Positions 21,081-34,106 of a stretch of 64,000 nt of DNA are shown here, piece after piece. This DNA comes from Toxonevra muliebris. Lineage: Eukaryota > Arthropoda > Insecta > Diptera > Pallopteridae. The position numbers and the translations under genes were made by a program. Position 1 is the first letter of the stretch. Each line of letters opens with the position of its first letter. The stretch is taken from the NCBI GenBank assembly GCA_963691655.1, contig OY829326.1, forward strand, positions 43,923,989 through 43,987,988, written 5' to 3'. The notes below the pieces were generated by a model. The model did not search any database, had not been told where the DNA came from, and worked only from the letters and a program-made list of their open reading frames with translations.

Positions 21081-24000
21081 GGCCCGTTCATCTAAAGGAT
21101 CTAAAGGAAATTATATACATATGACTAAATACATTTAACAGTTTCTCACAGCTTCATAAACATTTCTATATAAAGTTGTAAAATTAACTGGACTAAGTAC
21201 ATATGAAGTGAACGTAAAATATTAGACGTAATCAATTTGCATTTTTAATATCGAACAACAAATAAGGAAGTGAATGAAATGATCTGACATTAACTTTATG
21301 GATTATTAAAAAATGATTATGTGAAATTATTAAACCTAATAGAATATGTTTGAATATTTTTTTTTTAATGTGAGTATTTGGGCTGCTTTTGAGGTATGAG
21401 TTTTCCGAGCAATAATAAAATGCGATCCCGATGAAAGAATTTAGCGAACATTGCTGTCACTATAAAATGATTTACTGCGCGTTGATTGCATTTTGTGGCT
21501 GATTGCAAAGTTATATACAATATAAGAAGAAGAAGACAACAACAACAACAAAAATTACGATGAGGACGACATTGTAGCTCTTGTATAAGTGCCATACAAA
21601 AAGCAGCAAAAGAAAATCACACAAATTGTCGGTAACATATTTTGATATGTTGCTGATCTGTGCTGGTGGATGGTGACTAGCTGCTGTGAACAATATACAT
21701 ACATACTGCCTCCTTGTTGTAATATCGAAAAAGAATGCTCCATTAAGTTCGCAATGGCTGTTGTTGTGTGCAGTTAAATTTTATGCAGCAGCGAAACGCA
21801 ATACACCACACCAACAGATCTTCTCTACTCACTCATTGCAGCAATTTGTACATACAAGACACTTTCGAACTGGTTACTAGCCTAAGACTGAGCCTGAGCT
21901 CGAATTGAAGCTGAAATTACAGCCTTTGCCAATGTCCTCTAAACATTTGTTGTTGTTACTGTTGTTATTGCTGCTGTTGGTGGTGCATCGATTACTTAGT
22001 TCACGTTGAGAATAATAAGTATGAGCACATATTTTCATTTTGCATTAATTACCAAACAACCTACAATTCAACCAAGCAACCAAACAACCAAAGAGAAGGA
22101 AGAAATATCATTACTAGCGCCCCCTACCGTTCGACGGTGACATTTATCACCAATTATGCATGCAGTTGCTGTTGATGACGATGCCTCGTCGGCGTCGTCG
22201 TCGTTGTAATCATCATCATCATCACTACAATGTATATTGCTGAGCATTACTAAATGGAAGTGTCGCATAACCAGTGTTCATCACGGACTACGGTGTTCCA
22301 CCACTACACTTTCGAAATGATTTCATCTACATCTCTAGAAGAACACAAAGTGTAAGCAACAAGTGCAATCGATGATGATGATCATTTCATGCATGTTTGG
22401 TGGTTGGTGAAATCTTTATATTTTTGTTTTTCTTTTGGTAAACTTGAATGGTGTGCTTGTGTATGTGTGTGTTCGGTGTGATCAGTGAATGATTTCGAAA
22501 TTGATTTCGGCCTTAGGGCCAAATTAAAACTTTAAAAGATTCAGCAATCTTCTCTCCTTTTTAGTAGAAATTGCATGCGAAATTTTGAAAATGTAAATTA
22601 GAATTGTATTTCAGTCCTTTAGAAAGTTGTTTGTTGTTATTGTTGCTGTTGCTGTTGTTATGGTAACGGTGTGGTTTCAGTAAAGTTTGCATGGCTGTTT
22701 TGAAGGAATCAGTTTTAGAAGAGCAGCAGTTTAGTTTAATAATACAATTAATTATTATTTATTGGTATCAGCGCAGACTTAGGTAGGTGAAATATCTTAG
22801 TTTTTGTTGGCGCGTTTTCTTGCACGCGATCTTTTTGCTGTTGCCAACTCAAAGAACAGCAAATCGGTTAAAAAAAATTACTTTTGTGATTTATATTTAT
22901 TATCAGAATGCAAGCTGGATTAAAATTGTTTAATGATTATGGTAAATCACACTACCGTTTTAATTATGCGGTATGGAATGTTGAAAGTCTGTAGTTTAAG
23001 TTTGAATATTTAACTAATTTTGTGTTTAATGAGGCTAGACATTCATTATTATTCAGGAGTTTGTGCAGATCAGAAATATAGAGTAGTAGAGGTATAGAGT
23101 ATTTGTTAGATTTGCTTTGCTTATTTTCAAATGGTACCGATTTGCGGGTTTTTTATATATAAAAACTTTGTCTCATACAATAGCTTAAAGATTGCTAAAA
23201 TTGCGACATAAATATTTCAGTATATTTTTTTATCAGCTGACAATAGAGAAATTAGATTGGAGTGTTTTAGCTGGGCTGGTGAATTTTCTATATGCTTTTT
23301 AAAATGATCAAAACGTGGTCCTAAAAATCTCAGGATTGAAAAGACAGAATCTACACAAACTTATTATAATTCAAATTCCTCCAGAAATTTTGTGGCATAA
23401 AGAAAATAATTTTACACAAAATATGCACATTGTCACAAACTTAGTCGGGATTAGGCGATCAAATAATGAACGATTTGGAAAACATTTTCTTTCTCCTCAA
23501 AGAAAACAAAACAAGAAACGCGTTTTGGTTTCCATACTATGGTTGCAAAAGTGCACCACTCTCAATCTCGTGGTTAATCCCGGGATCCCGATATTAAAAT
23601 TTGAATTCCGAAAAGCTGATTCCGAATGATATCTCTGTAGCATCTTCAATAGGTTTTGTAATATGAAAAATGTTAGCGTTTATATTCGGATTTGTTAAGT
23701 GCCGAGGCCTTAACGTCGTTATTTCGCGACTTCCAAAATTGTCTACAAATGTCCAAGCATATGTATCTAAGAGCATTATCATCCAATATTGTCGTTACTA
23801 TTTATGATTACTAACTATAAACATTAAACAATGAAAAAGAATGATACCTTTTTTATCTTAAGTATGACTTTGCTATATGATACCATTTAGCGATGCTACG
23901 CTATTTTTAGTAGTGACATAAATTTATGACAGTTGCCGCATCACGAAGAACCTTGTGGCCCTTCTGGCATATCAGACATTGAACATTGACTTACAACAAA

Positions 24001-24755
24001 AATACATAAAGAAGCTTAAAACAGAAACGTGTTGCACAACATGATAACTTGCGCCTCTGATCATGATGATGTCGGCATGTGTGTTTCTTGGCAGAAGCAT
24101 AAAAGTAGTTGTAGTAGTAGTACTAGTAGTATGTACTTGCACTATATAACTATATGTAAGTACGTGATGTTCTGAGAAATAAATATGTGTACCTCCATAC
24201 AGATGTATGCAACAATGCCGCATTAGTTTTTCTTTTTTTTTTTTGGTTAAACAATATTTACGAGGACATTTGTGTAAGCTTTGTGTAAGAAGTTTATTTT
24301 TTTATTTTTACTTAGGTATAAACTTATTTTTTCCAAAATATATGGAAGTGTTAAGACTGTCAAGTGATATCAACGATTCAGTTCAGGTATCTGACCACTC
24401 TATGATAGTGAAACTATCAACTGGCTCGATAGAGTCAGCGAAGTTATTGCAGCTGGCGGAACTGTGCTGTAGCACTACGAGTCGCAAGAGCTGAAAGGAG
24501 GTGAAAGTCCCTGCTAGAAACCACACTCGTTAGCATCGCTAATGTTCTATGCCCCACGTAATATTGAGTAGATTAGAAAAAAAGAGATTACGGGTTTCTG
24601 TGGTTTAACATTTTAGGTCTGTTTTGGTAATTTTTAAATATTTATGTCTACTCGACGAAGCACTTCAGACCAAAATCTATAGTAAACCTCATATAAAACT
24701 CCAGACAGCTGCAAGAATTTTGTTTCTTATATAACTATATGCGCATATAATCGAT
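21081..24755. other. Gene-poor stretch with triplet repeats
   Basis: About 3.7 kb with no supported gene. It includes CAA/AAC, GTT and GTC/GAT triplet runs (for example 21535-21552, 22181-22226, 22630-22660). The open frames here follow the repeats and show no domain. Confidence 0.55.
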
Positions 24756-25236
24756 TCAAATTAATCTACGGGCAGGAGCTTCACGAACGCAACTAGAGTT
24801 CCTGGACCGTATTCAACATCGGGCGATAAAGCTAATAAGAGACAGTAGGGTTTCCAGCTGTATTGACTCTTTGGAATACCATAGAAATGTGGCTTGTGTG
24901 ACTCTGTTCTACCGGTATTTTCATGGTAGATGTTCCGCTGAGATACGGAATTTGATTCCACCAGTTCACGAACTACACGAACTGCAAGCGGTAGTCACGC
25001 ATTCCACGTGGATATGGTACCCCAACGCATCACGCATTACAGATATATATAGGAATAAGCTCCCTGCAACCGTTTTTCCTGACTTTTACGACATTTCCAA
25101 ATTTAAAACAAACGTTCACAACTTTTTCTCCCTCTTTCCTTCTACCACTAATCTATCTTTATTCCTCAATCAACGCAATGCTTTGCATTCATAGTGTTGA
25201 TTGCTTAAATAAAAAATAAATAAAAAAAAATAAAAC
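24756..25236 (+). pseudogene. 5'-truncated LINE, C-terminal ORF2 tail with A-rich 3' end
   Basis: An uninterrupted frame runs from about 24756 to the stop at 25192-25194. It begins LRAGASRTQLEFLDRIQHR and continues through SLEYHRNVACVTLFYRYFHG, NLIPPVHEL and PNASRITDIYRNKLPATVFPD, the characteristic carboxyl tail of CR1/Jockey-type non-LTR elements after the RT domain. A 3' UTR of some 20 bp and an A-rich tail, (AAATAAAA)n-like, end the copy near 25236. It is truncated at the 5' end, as LINE insertions usually are. The open frame suggests a fairly recent insertion. Confidence 0.8.
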
Positions 25237-28200
25237 TATATCTTTTTAAAACAGATTAAAAATAAACATTTATACACAATACGATATGTTATGGCGAAGA
25301 GCAGCAGGTTTTGGACAGAATCTTGTCTGACAAATGACAATAGTAAAATTCCAAAATATACTTATCTATGTGAATCCTTGCCATTAAGCTTGATGCGAAA
25401 AGCTATTTTTCTTACTTATATAATCACTTTCAAAGGTAGAAATTTTGGAGTTGTATAAATAAGTTTTAGATACGCCATTGTCTATTTATGGGTGGACTAT
25501 GGGATGTACTATGGTTTTTGAAAGAAAAAATGCTATAATGTTTTCCTAGAATAATAATAATTTTCTTAGTTAGAATAATATTAAAATGACCAAATAGCGC
25601 AAAATTTTAATTATTACAAAAAAAATTCAGCGTTTCCATACCTCTCAAACAAAAAAATTTAAGTTTATTAAAATCTAAAACTGAGTTCCATTTCAATTTT
25701 AAAAATTAAATTTAAAATCGTAATTATATGAAATTCCTAGATGAAACTATTGAGAACCCCCCTTCCCCCTGGTCGTAACGCATCGTAACAAAAGGCCCCC
25801 CCCCCCCCCCCCCCTCTAGAAACGTAACCAATTTTTTTCATCATTTTGAAGCATTGTGCAACCTTTTGATCGCTTATAGAATATTGAAATATAATTAAAA
25901 TTTTGTTTATTTTTCATTTGGTATTAAGAACAACTGGACATTTCTACCTCGAGATGTAATTTTTAAATTATAAAAAAAGTTGAAAAAATTAAAAAATTGC
26001 GATATCTTACAAAATGATCCATAAAAAAAAAAATCAGCCACGATTTTCGAATTCAGAGGGAGAAAATTCATTTTATAATCTAGTGTAATTTTGAAGTCTT
26101 CTGTATTCCCCATGTAACACTTCGTAAGAAATCGTCGGACAAATAAAGAAACTCCTTGATTAATTAACTAATTTATATGGATTAAATGGGCTAAGAGGAT
26201 GCTTCTTGCTAAAAGCTCTTAGATAAAATATGTAAGCTACAGCAGGAATAAGAAGGTACTAAAAATTTTACAATTTAAAAACAAAATTCTGTAATGAAGG
26301 GATCAAATACTTTTCAATGTAGGTATTCAGTCATTTATTATCAATAAAATATGTTGACGTATATAATACATGCATACATATATTTGATAATATACAGAAA
26401 CGTAAAAGGGCAGAATAATATTCATCTACAAACCAGTCAGAAAAGTAATTAACATAGATAAATTAAAGTCTTAAGAGACACTTGAAGAACGAACAAAATT
26501 TAATTGAAATTATTTCATTTTAATCTCACACTCGTTCAATTTGCCTATGTGTAACCGCCAACAACAACAACAACGACAAACGGCCAAAATACAAATGCAA
26601 GAAAAACAAGTTTTATACATGTACATAATTTAAATTTCGAGTCCAGTGGTCACGTCATGATGATGCCATGTTGTTAACCAAACACCATCAACTACCAGCT
26701 TTGCTAAAATTAAATTTACGTTGTGCAATTAATCATTGAAACAAATAACCTAAACTAATCCTGCGGGTAGTAGTTGCCATGTACTTTGCATATTGAAAAA
26801 GGAAAAAGAAATCATCAACAGTAACACGAATAAAACAAGTTAGTATATGCTACCAATGATGACGACGTCGTCTACGATGCTGATGATGATGATGAATTTA
26901 AGCTGTACGAAGACATAACAAAATTAACATAAGTGGTGACATAAGGAGCCCAAGCGTTCAACTATCTATACATACTACCTAACCTACAGACAGACACCGC
27001 CTCCTTTTGCCAATTGTTGAATGGAATAATATAGGCAAAACAAAAAAAAAAAAACATTTTCTTGAACGAATGAGTAGTTATATAGAACCTGCACACAGCA
27101 GCAGCATCTGAGGAAGCAGCATTTAACCGTCTATCCCGTAGTGTAAGGATTAACAAGAACAAAATGTGCGTGATACAAATAAATTCTCGTCTACATGGTA
27201 GATACATAGCAAACCTTCTGCAATTTTATTTTAATACTTAAGATTTTAATATATTTCAGCACTTTAGAATATTGAAAGTGGATTGTCATGTTATGATTTG
27301 AATGAATATTTCCGATGTCTACTGCAATTATCTTTCGCTGCTGCGATTGTCGATGTTGCCGTTGTCGGTGATTGGTGTCAGTGGCGGTGGATAGGTGGTG
27401 GATAACGTGAGGCTGAAGAATTTGTCGCTATCGCTACGCTGCTGGTGGGCATATCACGCACATTTCAATTGACACTGAACTGATAATAAGTTACCGACAT
27501 TTTGCATTGAATTGATGTGCTGCAGTTTAAAGGAGCGACGACGACGACGTCTACCTCGAGTGGGCATTTTACTACAGCAGCGAAGCAATTAAGACATTTT
27601 TATATGAAGACCACTGTAAGTGTATGTGTGCGCGGGTATGAAATATTTCTTTGGTAGGTAGCAAGGTAGGAAGGCAAATATGTAACTGGTTTAAGTATGT
27701 AAATGAAGAAATAAAGTGGACATTTGAATTCATAACAGAGTAAAAGTTGCAAATACAGCGGGCTCGCAATATCGTAAGCATCCGGTTTAGTAAATTTCCG
27801 CTAACGTTAACACTATTTTTCTTGCATTAACTATTCTAAAATGTGAACCAAGTTGGAAAACTCTAAACAAGAATAAAAATTCTAAGAAATTTTGAATCAA
27901 CTTTCATGTTTTGGGAATTCATTTTGGGAATTTCCTACTTATGTTTACTAAAATTTTCTCTTTCTCTTAGGAGAACAGCAATGCAAAAAAAAGATAAATT
28001 TTTTTTTTATTTTTTACCTGTGATGAAAGCTTTCGTACTTGAATACGATCGAGCATCGAGACAGAAAAATATTAGGATATTAGACGCAAAATATTTAAAC
28101 ATACATAAACATATTCTATGGTTCGAAGCCAGGAAGCTTGGACCTGAGATTGCTTGAATCCACACCGGTTTTCACACGATTTAGTAAAAACACAAAGTAA

Positions 28201-30672
28201 CCTTTGGGGTTAAGCCCGGTGTAAATCTTTAACATTTTGATCGTTGATTCATGAATCAAATAAAAATTGTAAAGGGACAAAAAAAAAAAAAAATAAAAAC
28301 CCCACCTCGGATATGTCTGGATCCGCTAGTACTCCCAGGATTGTAGCCACAGACAAATTGACACAAATTCCTACGGTCTCTAACAAATAAAAACCATCCA
28401 AGTGCACTCCTACTTTTAATCAAAAGTAGAAAGAATGACTGGGAGGTTAGCAACTTCAGTTATCACACTTCAGTGAGGTCTGATTGATGGTACGCTGTTG
28501 TATGGACAAAAAATAGGTAAAGTAAGTGAAAAAAGTGTATTCACAACCGAACTTTTCCTTATGTGAAAAATTGCTTACCTAAGAAAAGAGTATACTCATA
28601 TTCGGTAAATAACATCAACAAAGATAAAGAAATAGGACTTGTATGAAATTCGCCTTTAGAATGCTCTGAAGCTCGTATCTACTGAGATCCTTTTAATATT
28701 AAAGCTTCTGCGCCATATTGTATAACTCACACAATGAACGATTTCGCTATTTTTTTAAGATTTTCGCTAGTAATTATTCAGCAGACTCTATGATGGGTGC
28801 AAACAGTGACTGCGGCATCATTCAGTGATAGCATAATAAAATTCGATAGCAAATTTGATGATGACCACCTTTCATACCACCATTTGATATCATCCTTTAA
28901 CAGGTTGAAGCGTACAGTGACAATTTACAAAGTGTTTACGTATGTTTGTCATGTCCATGATGTCAGTCTGTTTGTTAAAAGACGCCAATTCCAATGTCGA
29001 GGCTATTGGAAAATAATAAAAATAAAAAAAAAGCAATTTTCATCGCATCCGAATCCGAATTCATTTGTCGCAGTTAATTTACATTGCAACTTACTTTTTT
29101 TTTTGTTTTTTTCACTTTCATGCATTGCATGCCCAGCAAACGCTGTTACAGCGCATGCGTGCGTGCCATGTAGCTCTTCCACGCTCTTTGTCACTGTGTA
29201 TGTGTGTGTATCAAATCGTTTACAAAAACATCACGTCAACAAATGAGCGTATTACTAAAACAAACCGCAACTGTTGATTTTCTTGTTGCTGTTATTGTAG
29301 TTGCTGCTGACTCTGTATGCCTTTTTTTGTTGTTGCCAACTAACAACGCAGCACGCAAGCATCACAAAGTTTTTAATTGGCTGAGAGGTAAGCAAGCAAC
29401 CAAAAAGCAGCAAAAGCCGGAGAAGTAGAAGTAGAAGAAGAAGAAGAAGAATGTACTGCAATGATTCATGCGCTAACTTAAAGATGCAATAACTAAAATG
29501 AAAATGTTGAATTGAAGCTGATTTATTTCATGAGTTTCCGTTTTGAAAATTTATTGGTTTATGTTTTTGGTACAGTGGAATCGAAGTTGAAGTTGCTTCG
29601 GCATTGTTGTGTCGTTGCAGCAAAAGAGTGCAGTGGCCGACTGTGTTCAATACTTCATGACGAATCGTAAGCAAACATAGCCGAAGGCACATCGGCAGGA
29701 GTTTGTTTTTTTTCTTTTCCATTTGTTCCTGTAAGCAGTGCCGCAGAAGGATCGTTTATGTTGTTGTTCTTGTTAGTTGAAGCGGTATTAATGTCTAGAA
29801 CTTGACATTCCATTTAAGGCATTATGCGCTTCTGAACTTCTTTTTTGATCCAATCAAAATTCTCAAATGTGGTTTTTGGTTCATTAATTTCAAAGGATAA
29901 AAGAAAATTTAAAAGAAAGAAGAAGATTTAAAGGAGCGCAAGCGAAAGAGATATATTAAATTTATCTTAATAGTACATTGGTGTACAAAAACATTTAACG
30001 AACACTTTTATACGGGGAGAATTGACATCAGTGGCTATTGTGGCGTTAGTGATTGGTGCATGGATTTGAGAGTGTTAGGTTCGAATTATAACGAAAAGCA
30101 GCGAAAAAAACAACGGAAGTTTTTTTATTGAGACTAGAATTCTTAATTTTAAGAAACTCTAAACTCAAATGGCGGATTTTAAGAACCATGCAAAGTACAA
30201 TAAAATAATCGCTTTGCTTTCTATAGTAGGTAGGCGTGGTTGTTGTTCGATTTTGGTTCTGCTTGCCTCAAATATTTGATTTATCAGTGTGTTATGAGTT
30301 CCAGATCTTATTCTGATCCAGATATTCCCTTATAGAATTTATTTATATTAACGCAAAGATAAAATCCTTAAATTCTGTAGAAAAACTTAATTGCGAAATG
30401 CATTCTGCTCCATGCTTCCAGTTCGATTAATTTCGTTCGCGTGCTTCGGTGCAGAAACCGCAAATTTCTTTATTGTTTTTATTGAGTTGAAGCCACGTTT
30501 TTCCACCATCCAAAAATTGAGGGCACCGAAGACTTCTTTACAACTCGCTCTTGAAAAAAAATTCTGAAACTGGCACCACCGATTATATTTTTATAAAATT
30601 TAATTATAAATAGACTGCTCGAAAAATGCAAGATAATGGCGATGACAGTAACCTGCGTTGCCAATTATCTAA
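25237..30672. other. Gene-poor stretch
   Basis: About 5.4 kb with no supported gene. It contains a 19-C homopolymer at 25796-25814, GAC/GAT triplet runs near 26862-26895, a GAA run near 29431-29451 and A-rich runs. The frame at 28797-29246 has no domain and tracks low-complexity sequence. Confidence 0.55.
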
Positions 30673-31342
30673 GTGAAGACTAGTGATGATTCGATACGAT
30701 TAAATACGAGTAAATACTCGATACTTTTCATTCGATTCAAGTACTTTTTTTTACTCGATTCCATGCCATAAGTATTATACTTGGTATCGAAAAAATGGTC
30801 AGTATCGGATATTCGATACTTGTGGAAATCATTTATTTATAAAACTGAAATATTGCTATAAAATATCTAAGATTGTGAGCCGTATTCCAATATTTTACAG
30901 CAAAATGCTATTGCAATATTGCCATAGTATAACATTTGTGCTGTAGAATAATTCAATATGCATATTCAAAATATTTCAGTTCATATTGCAATATTGCAGT
31001 CTTATAAATTTTCAAGAGATTTGTATCTAAACTTTTCTTTTACGTCAGGCAGCTCATACATAATTTCATTGATTCATGTGTTTCAAGTTCAAATATCTCA
31101 AAAATATGACGTATAGGAGAAAAACCGTGGACACCATTGTGATCAGAGAAATGATGTATGAGTTGCCTGAGGCCAAATTCGTGTTGAGTAGTATAATTCG
31201 TCTCTTTAAACGAGTATTCGATACAAGTACGTATTCGATACTTTTTTCAAATATTTTCGGTGGCATCGATACTTTTATTCGATACAAGTACTGAGTAAAA
31301 GTATCGATACAATATGAGTATCCAATCAACACTAGTGAAGAC
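30673..31342. mobile_element. Non-autonomous hAT element with perfect 8-bp TSD
   Basis: GTGAAGAC at 30673-30680 and again at 31335-31342 flanks a 654-bp element (30681-31334). Its ends are inverted repeats: TAGTGATGATTCGATAC on the left, and the reverse complement of the right end reads TAGTGTTGATTGGATAC (15 of 17 match). An 8-bp duplication with TAGTG-type ends is diagnostic of hAT insertions. The interior is rich in TCGATAC-like direct and inverted motifs and has an internal inverted repeat (31046-31067 with 31148-31169, 20 of 22 bases). There is no transposase frame, so it needs an autonomous partner. Confidence 0.88.
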
Positions 31343-33170
31343 TTGGGCGCAGTGTCGCAAAAATTTGTATAAAAGAGTTATTTTATTTTTAAGGAATGAT
31401 CCAATGGTTCAAATAGGGGCGTTCGTAAGTAAATTGGTAAAATAGGAATTCGATTATATCCAATCAAAATTCCGAATTTCGTGGGAGTATTTTACCGACT
31501 CGGAGTTTTTCGAGGATCTATAGCTATGGGATGTAGCATTGATACTTATGGCTCATTTCACATTGTAAAGTTTGTGTCCGAGGCGAAAAGATTGTTGTTG
31601 TGAAAAACTAAAGACAGATATTGAAAAAGTAATTCTAACACTTTTCTTTATTCTACTTCGTCCATTTTTATACTTCCTCATTTGTTGATGTCCCAAACTT
31701 CAACTTCATTTGTGACAAACTAAACGATATAAAGTTACTATACCCTTGCCATTTTCTATGTAGGATATAAAAACTAGCCTTGATATTTCAGCATTTGAAG
31801 CAAAACTCGAATGAGAGTTAAATTGAAGAATCAAAAAAAAAAAAAAAAAAAAAAAAATTTTGGTATTTATAGAAGGTTGGTACAGTATTAAGTATGATAT
31901 ACACAATGACTTCAATGATTTGCCCCAAACTCCCCTAACAATTTTTTTTGAAAAGAACACATTTTCTGTCCAATGAGATAAAAGAAATGAAACAAAATCA
32001 AGTATTTGTGTTTGTTTCTCTACAATGCGATAATGCCAATGTGGCTGTGTGCTTCAGCCACTGTCGGCCAACATCAGGTAAAAAAATTAATGTTTTCAAG
32101 TGTTAAATTCAATGGCAATTTCATGTTATATTTCAGTGCGTGCGTGAAAAGCTGCCGCCGCTGTCGATTGGCTGTTGAAATCAATTCAATTGAACGTTTC
32201 TAAGTACCCTCCATAAACACATACATACATACATACATATTTATATACCATACAAAACTTTATAGCTCACGGCGGCTGTGGCGGTATCGATTGTGGTTGT
32301 TGTTGTTGCTGCTGCTGGTTGCTGTTGATCAACTGGAGAATAATTTGAACTCGATTTCCAAGAGAATCAAATACTTTTCGACGGCTGCACTTACGCACCA
32401 AAAAAGCAAATAAATAAAGTAAATAACCCTTTTAGTGCACAAAATAAACACTGAGAAATCATAACAATGCTCTCAACTTGTTGTATTGGTACCTGAGTAA
32501 TGTTTGTAGTTGTTATTTCTATTGGATTTTCAAGTGTATTTTGGTTAAAAGCTATAAAAATTAGCTCTAATTAGTTGGACAAATTCGACAGAGCCTCTTA
32601 AGCATTTCGTTGAATTAATTGTACCTACTATCTGTTGTATTTATTTGTAAAATTAATTAACAATTTACATTTTATGCTCAGAAATATTTGTAGCATTAGA
32701 AAATTTTCTCATGAAATATTCGGGGAATTTTTGTAGTTCCAATGAACTATGTAGCGTATTTGTGGTTAGTGTGCGGTAAAAAGCTTAAATTTTAAATGTT
32801 GTTTTAATAGGCTCTACATATGTTCAAATAAAAACCATACTTGAAATAATACTTATATTATTCCAGAACTAATTTAAAAAATCCATCTTAAGTCGAGCTA
32901 GATTGTTTTACCTTCTTACCACAAATACATTCGCTGCTTTTAGGGATACAACCCTCCTTTCCGATGAAAATCTCATATAAAATTGTTGGTCATGTTGAAT
33001 TCAAAAAATTTAAAGTAGGAATTTTGAAGGGACGAAAATATTTAAACCTCCCCCTTTTGGAAATGCATGGTTCCGTTAGTGGTAGGTATAAACAAGATTA
33101 TTAAAAATACATTAAAAAAAACATTTAAAAATCAATAAAATTAAGTGTGCACTATCAAGATTAGTTATTT
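31343..33170. other. Gene-poor stretch
   Basis: No supported gene. It holds a run of 25 A at 31833-31857, a (CATA)n run at about 32219-32240 and opa-like GTT/GCT repeats near 32296-32330. Confidence 0.55.
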
Positions 33171-33177
33171 TATATAA
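33171..33177 (+). promoter_or_regulatory. Possible TATA box of the DUF1091 gene
   Basis: TATATAA lies 66 bp before the start codon at 33237. A start site about 30 bp downstream would give a 5' UTR of some 35 nt. In such AT-rich DNA the match could be chance. Confidence 0.3.
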
Positions 33178-33236
33178 TAATGTTAACAATATTTAACAGT
33201 TTTGCTTTTATAAATCAGAGAATTTTAGTGTTAAAA

Positions 33237-34010
33237 ATGTTACTGCCACAAAAGATTCTTTTATTTTTAATATTGGTGTTACTGGTGGAAAGGGTTCCTG
33301 AAGTTTGTATATGAATCAATTTAAATATGATTCTTAGAATTGCTATCTATTTAAAATTTTTAATATAACTCTTCATAGATATTGGGGTTGATTAAATTCA
33401 CAGGCTTAAAATGTGAAGGTGCAGATAAGAGCATAGGCGATTTCACAGCGTGTAAAATTAAAGCATTGGACAAATTCACTAATGTCATAACAGTAAAGTA
33501 TCTATTAAATAAAACTGTTAACAATTGTAAGGTGAGGACAAGACGTTAGTCAGGTATAATTGCGAACACCTTTAAATTGAATATATTCCACACAGATTGA
33601 TGTCTCTGTAATGAAAAAATCGAATGGTTGGCGTCCATTTTTCTTTAGCGCCCGAATAGATGCTTGTGATTTTATAAAAAATCAAGGAAAATATTTTATA
33701 ATAAATCTCTTTTATCGTTACGGCATGAATTTTACAAACGTAAATCATACGTGTCCTTATGTGGTATGATAATATTGTTTATAAAAGTATTTTAATTCGA
33801 AATATAAGAAAAATAATTTGTTTTTAATTTAAGCGTGATGAAGAATTGGTGCTTGAATCCATGGCTACGAATGAGGAATATCTGCTGCAAAATTTCCCTC
33901 TCAATATGCAAGGAGAGTATGCATTTTTTACTAAATGGTATACCAAAAATAAATTAATGGCATTTATGAATTTATCAATTTTATATACGGATTATAAAAA
34001 GGAGAATTAA
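33237..34010 (+). CDS. DUF1091 (CheB-like) secreted protein, four exons
   Basis: Assembled from four short exons: 33237-33302, 33379-33531, 33596-33763 and 33834-34010. All junctions are in phase 0, with introns of 76, 64 and 70 bp; 187 aa, about the family's usual length. Exon 1 encodes a hydrophobic signal peptide (MLLPQKILLFLILVLLVERV). The mature part shows the DUF1091 landmarks: FTGLKCEG, then CKIKALD, then NNCKIDVSVMKKSNGWRPF, then CDFIKNQGKY, then NHTCPYV, and a late NFPLNMQGEYAF. Spaced cysteines are consistent with disulphides. DUF1091 proteins are abundant in flies, are MD-2/lipid-binding-like, and include CheB proteins made in gustatory tissue; a chemosensory role here is inference. 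Donors GTTTGT and GTATGA are weaker than average. It lies about 100 bp upstream of a mariner copy. Confidence 0.88.
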
Positions 34011-34106
34011 AGTTGAAAGTTCAAAAATATTTAGTTTAGATTTATTTATTAGTTTGTACAGAAATATTTGAGTGCATTAATATTTAATTTCGAGTTAAAT
34101 ACTTAT

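Noticed and set aside
29003..29461. Several leucine- or glutamine-rich short frames
   Set aside because: They translate GTT, GAA and similar triplet repeats in different frames, with no sign of selection.
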